A DNA stretch of 7,413 nucleotides from Pasteurellaceae bacterium. Its GTDB lineage: Bacteria; Pseudomonadota; Gammaproteobacteria; Enterobacterales; Pasteurellaceae. The DNA lies in contig CAAELW010000136.1 of NCBI GenBank assembly GCA_900756875.1, positions 1 through 7,413 on the forward strand. Reading direction: 5' to 3'. The translations under genes and the position numbers were made by a program. Positions 7,368 to 7,413 of the stretch are shown in pieces (position 1 is the stretch's first letter; each line of letters opens with the position of its first letter). The notes beneath the pieces were generated by a model, which saw nothing but the letters and a program-made list of their open reading frames with translations, had not been told where the DNA came from and made no database searches.

Positions 7368-7373
7368 ATTATA
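7368..7373 (-). promoter_or_regulatory. Candidate promoter -10 box of the 66-aa gene
   Basis: A perfect TATAAT on the minus strand lies 27 bp before the ATG. A good -35 at normal spacing is missing; TAGACA lies 20 bp upstream. The surrounding DNA is so AT-rich that a chance match is possible. An 8-bp palindrome TTGTACAA sits at 7400-7407. Confidence 0.4.
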
Positions 7374-7413
7374 TTTTTCAAAAGTCTTATTATTGTCTAT
7401 TGTACAACTGTAA

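Overview
The window looks like chromosomal DNA of a Haemophilus-type member of the Pasteurellaceae. The strongest sign is seven perfect copies of the 9-mer AAGTGCGGT, the Haemophilus DNA uptake signal sequence (USS). Chance would give well under one copy in 7.4 kb. Four copies form two inverted pairs that serve as terminators, the usual Haemophilus arrangement. Moderate-to-low GC and a TehA very close to H. influenzae TehA agree. H. parainfluenzae or a close relative is my best guess, but the species cannot be fixed from this sequence alone.

Layout: (1) 1-677, minus strand: the N-terminal 225 codons of a short-type 4-alpha-glucanotransferase (malQ), running off the left edge. (2) 678-869: a divergent control region with three CGTA-centred operator-like sites phased by 21 and 31 bp. 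(3) 870-1583, plus: a GntR/UTRA regulator resembling TreR, ending at an inverted-USS terminator shared with the convergent tehA. (4) 1662-2606, minus: tehA. (5) 2764-4053, minus: serS with its own terminator. (6) 4054-4291: a divergent promoter region with a USS and a CRP-like site. (7) 4292-4510, plus: ydcH (DUF465), ending at a second inverted-USS terminator. (8) 4563-6241, minus: a two-gene unit of a 266-aa orphan membrane protein and a DMT/EamA transporter, joined by a TAATG overlap. (9) 6375-7037, plus: yicG (UPF0126/TRIC-like). (10) 7140-7340, minus: a very AT-rich 66-aa membrane protein of unknown function.

Most of the window is housekeeping or common accessory chromosome. There is no phage, IS, CRISPR, tRNA or rRNA. 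The parts most worth a second look are the malQ/TreR-like divergon, where a regulator of trehalose-repressor type faces a maltodextrin/glycogen enzyme; the translationally coupled pair of membrane proteins; and the AT-rich small gene at the right edge. I do not see a clearly new multi-gene system.
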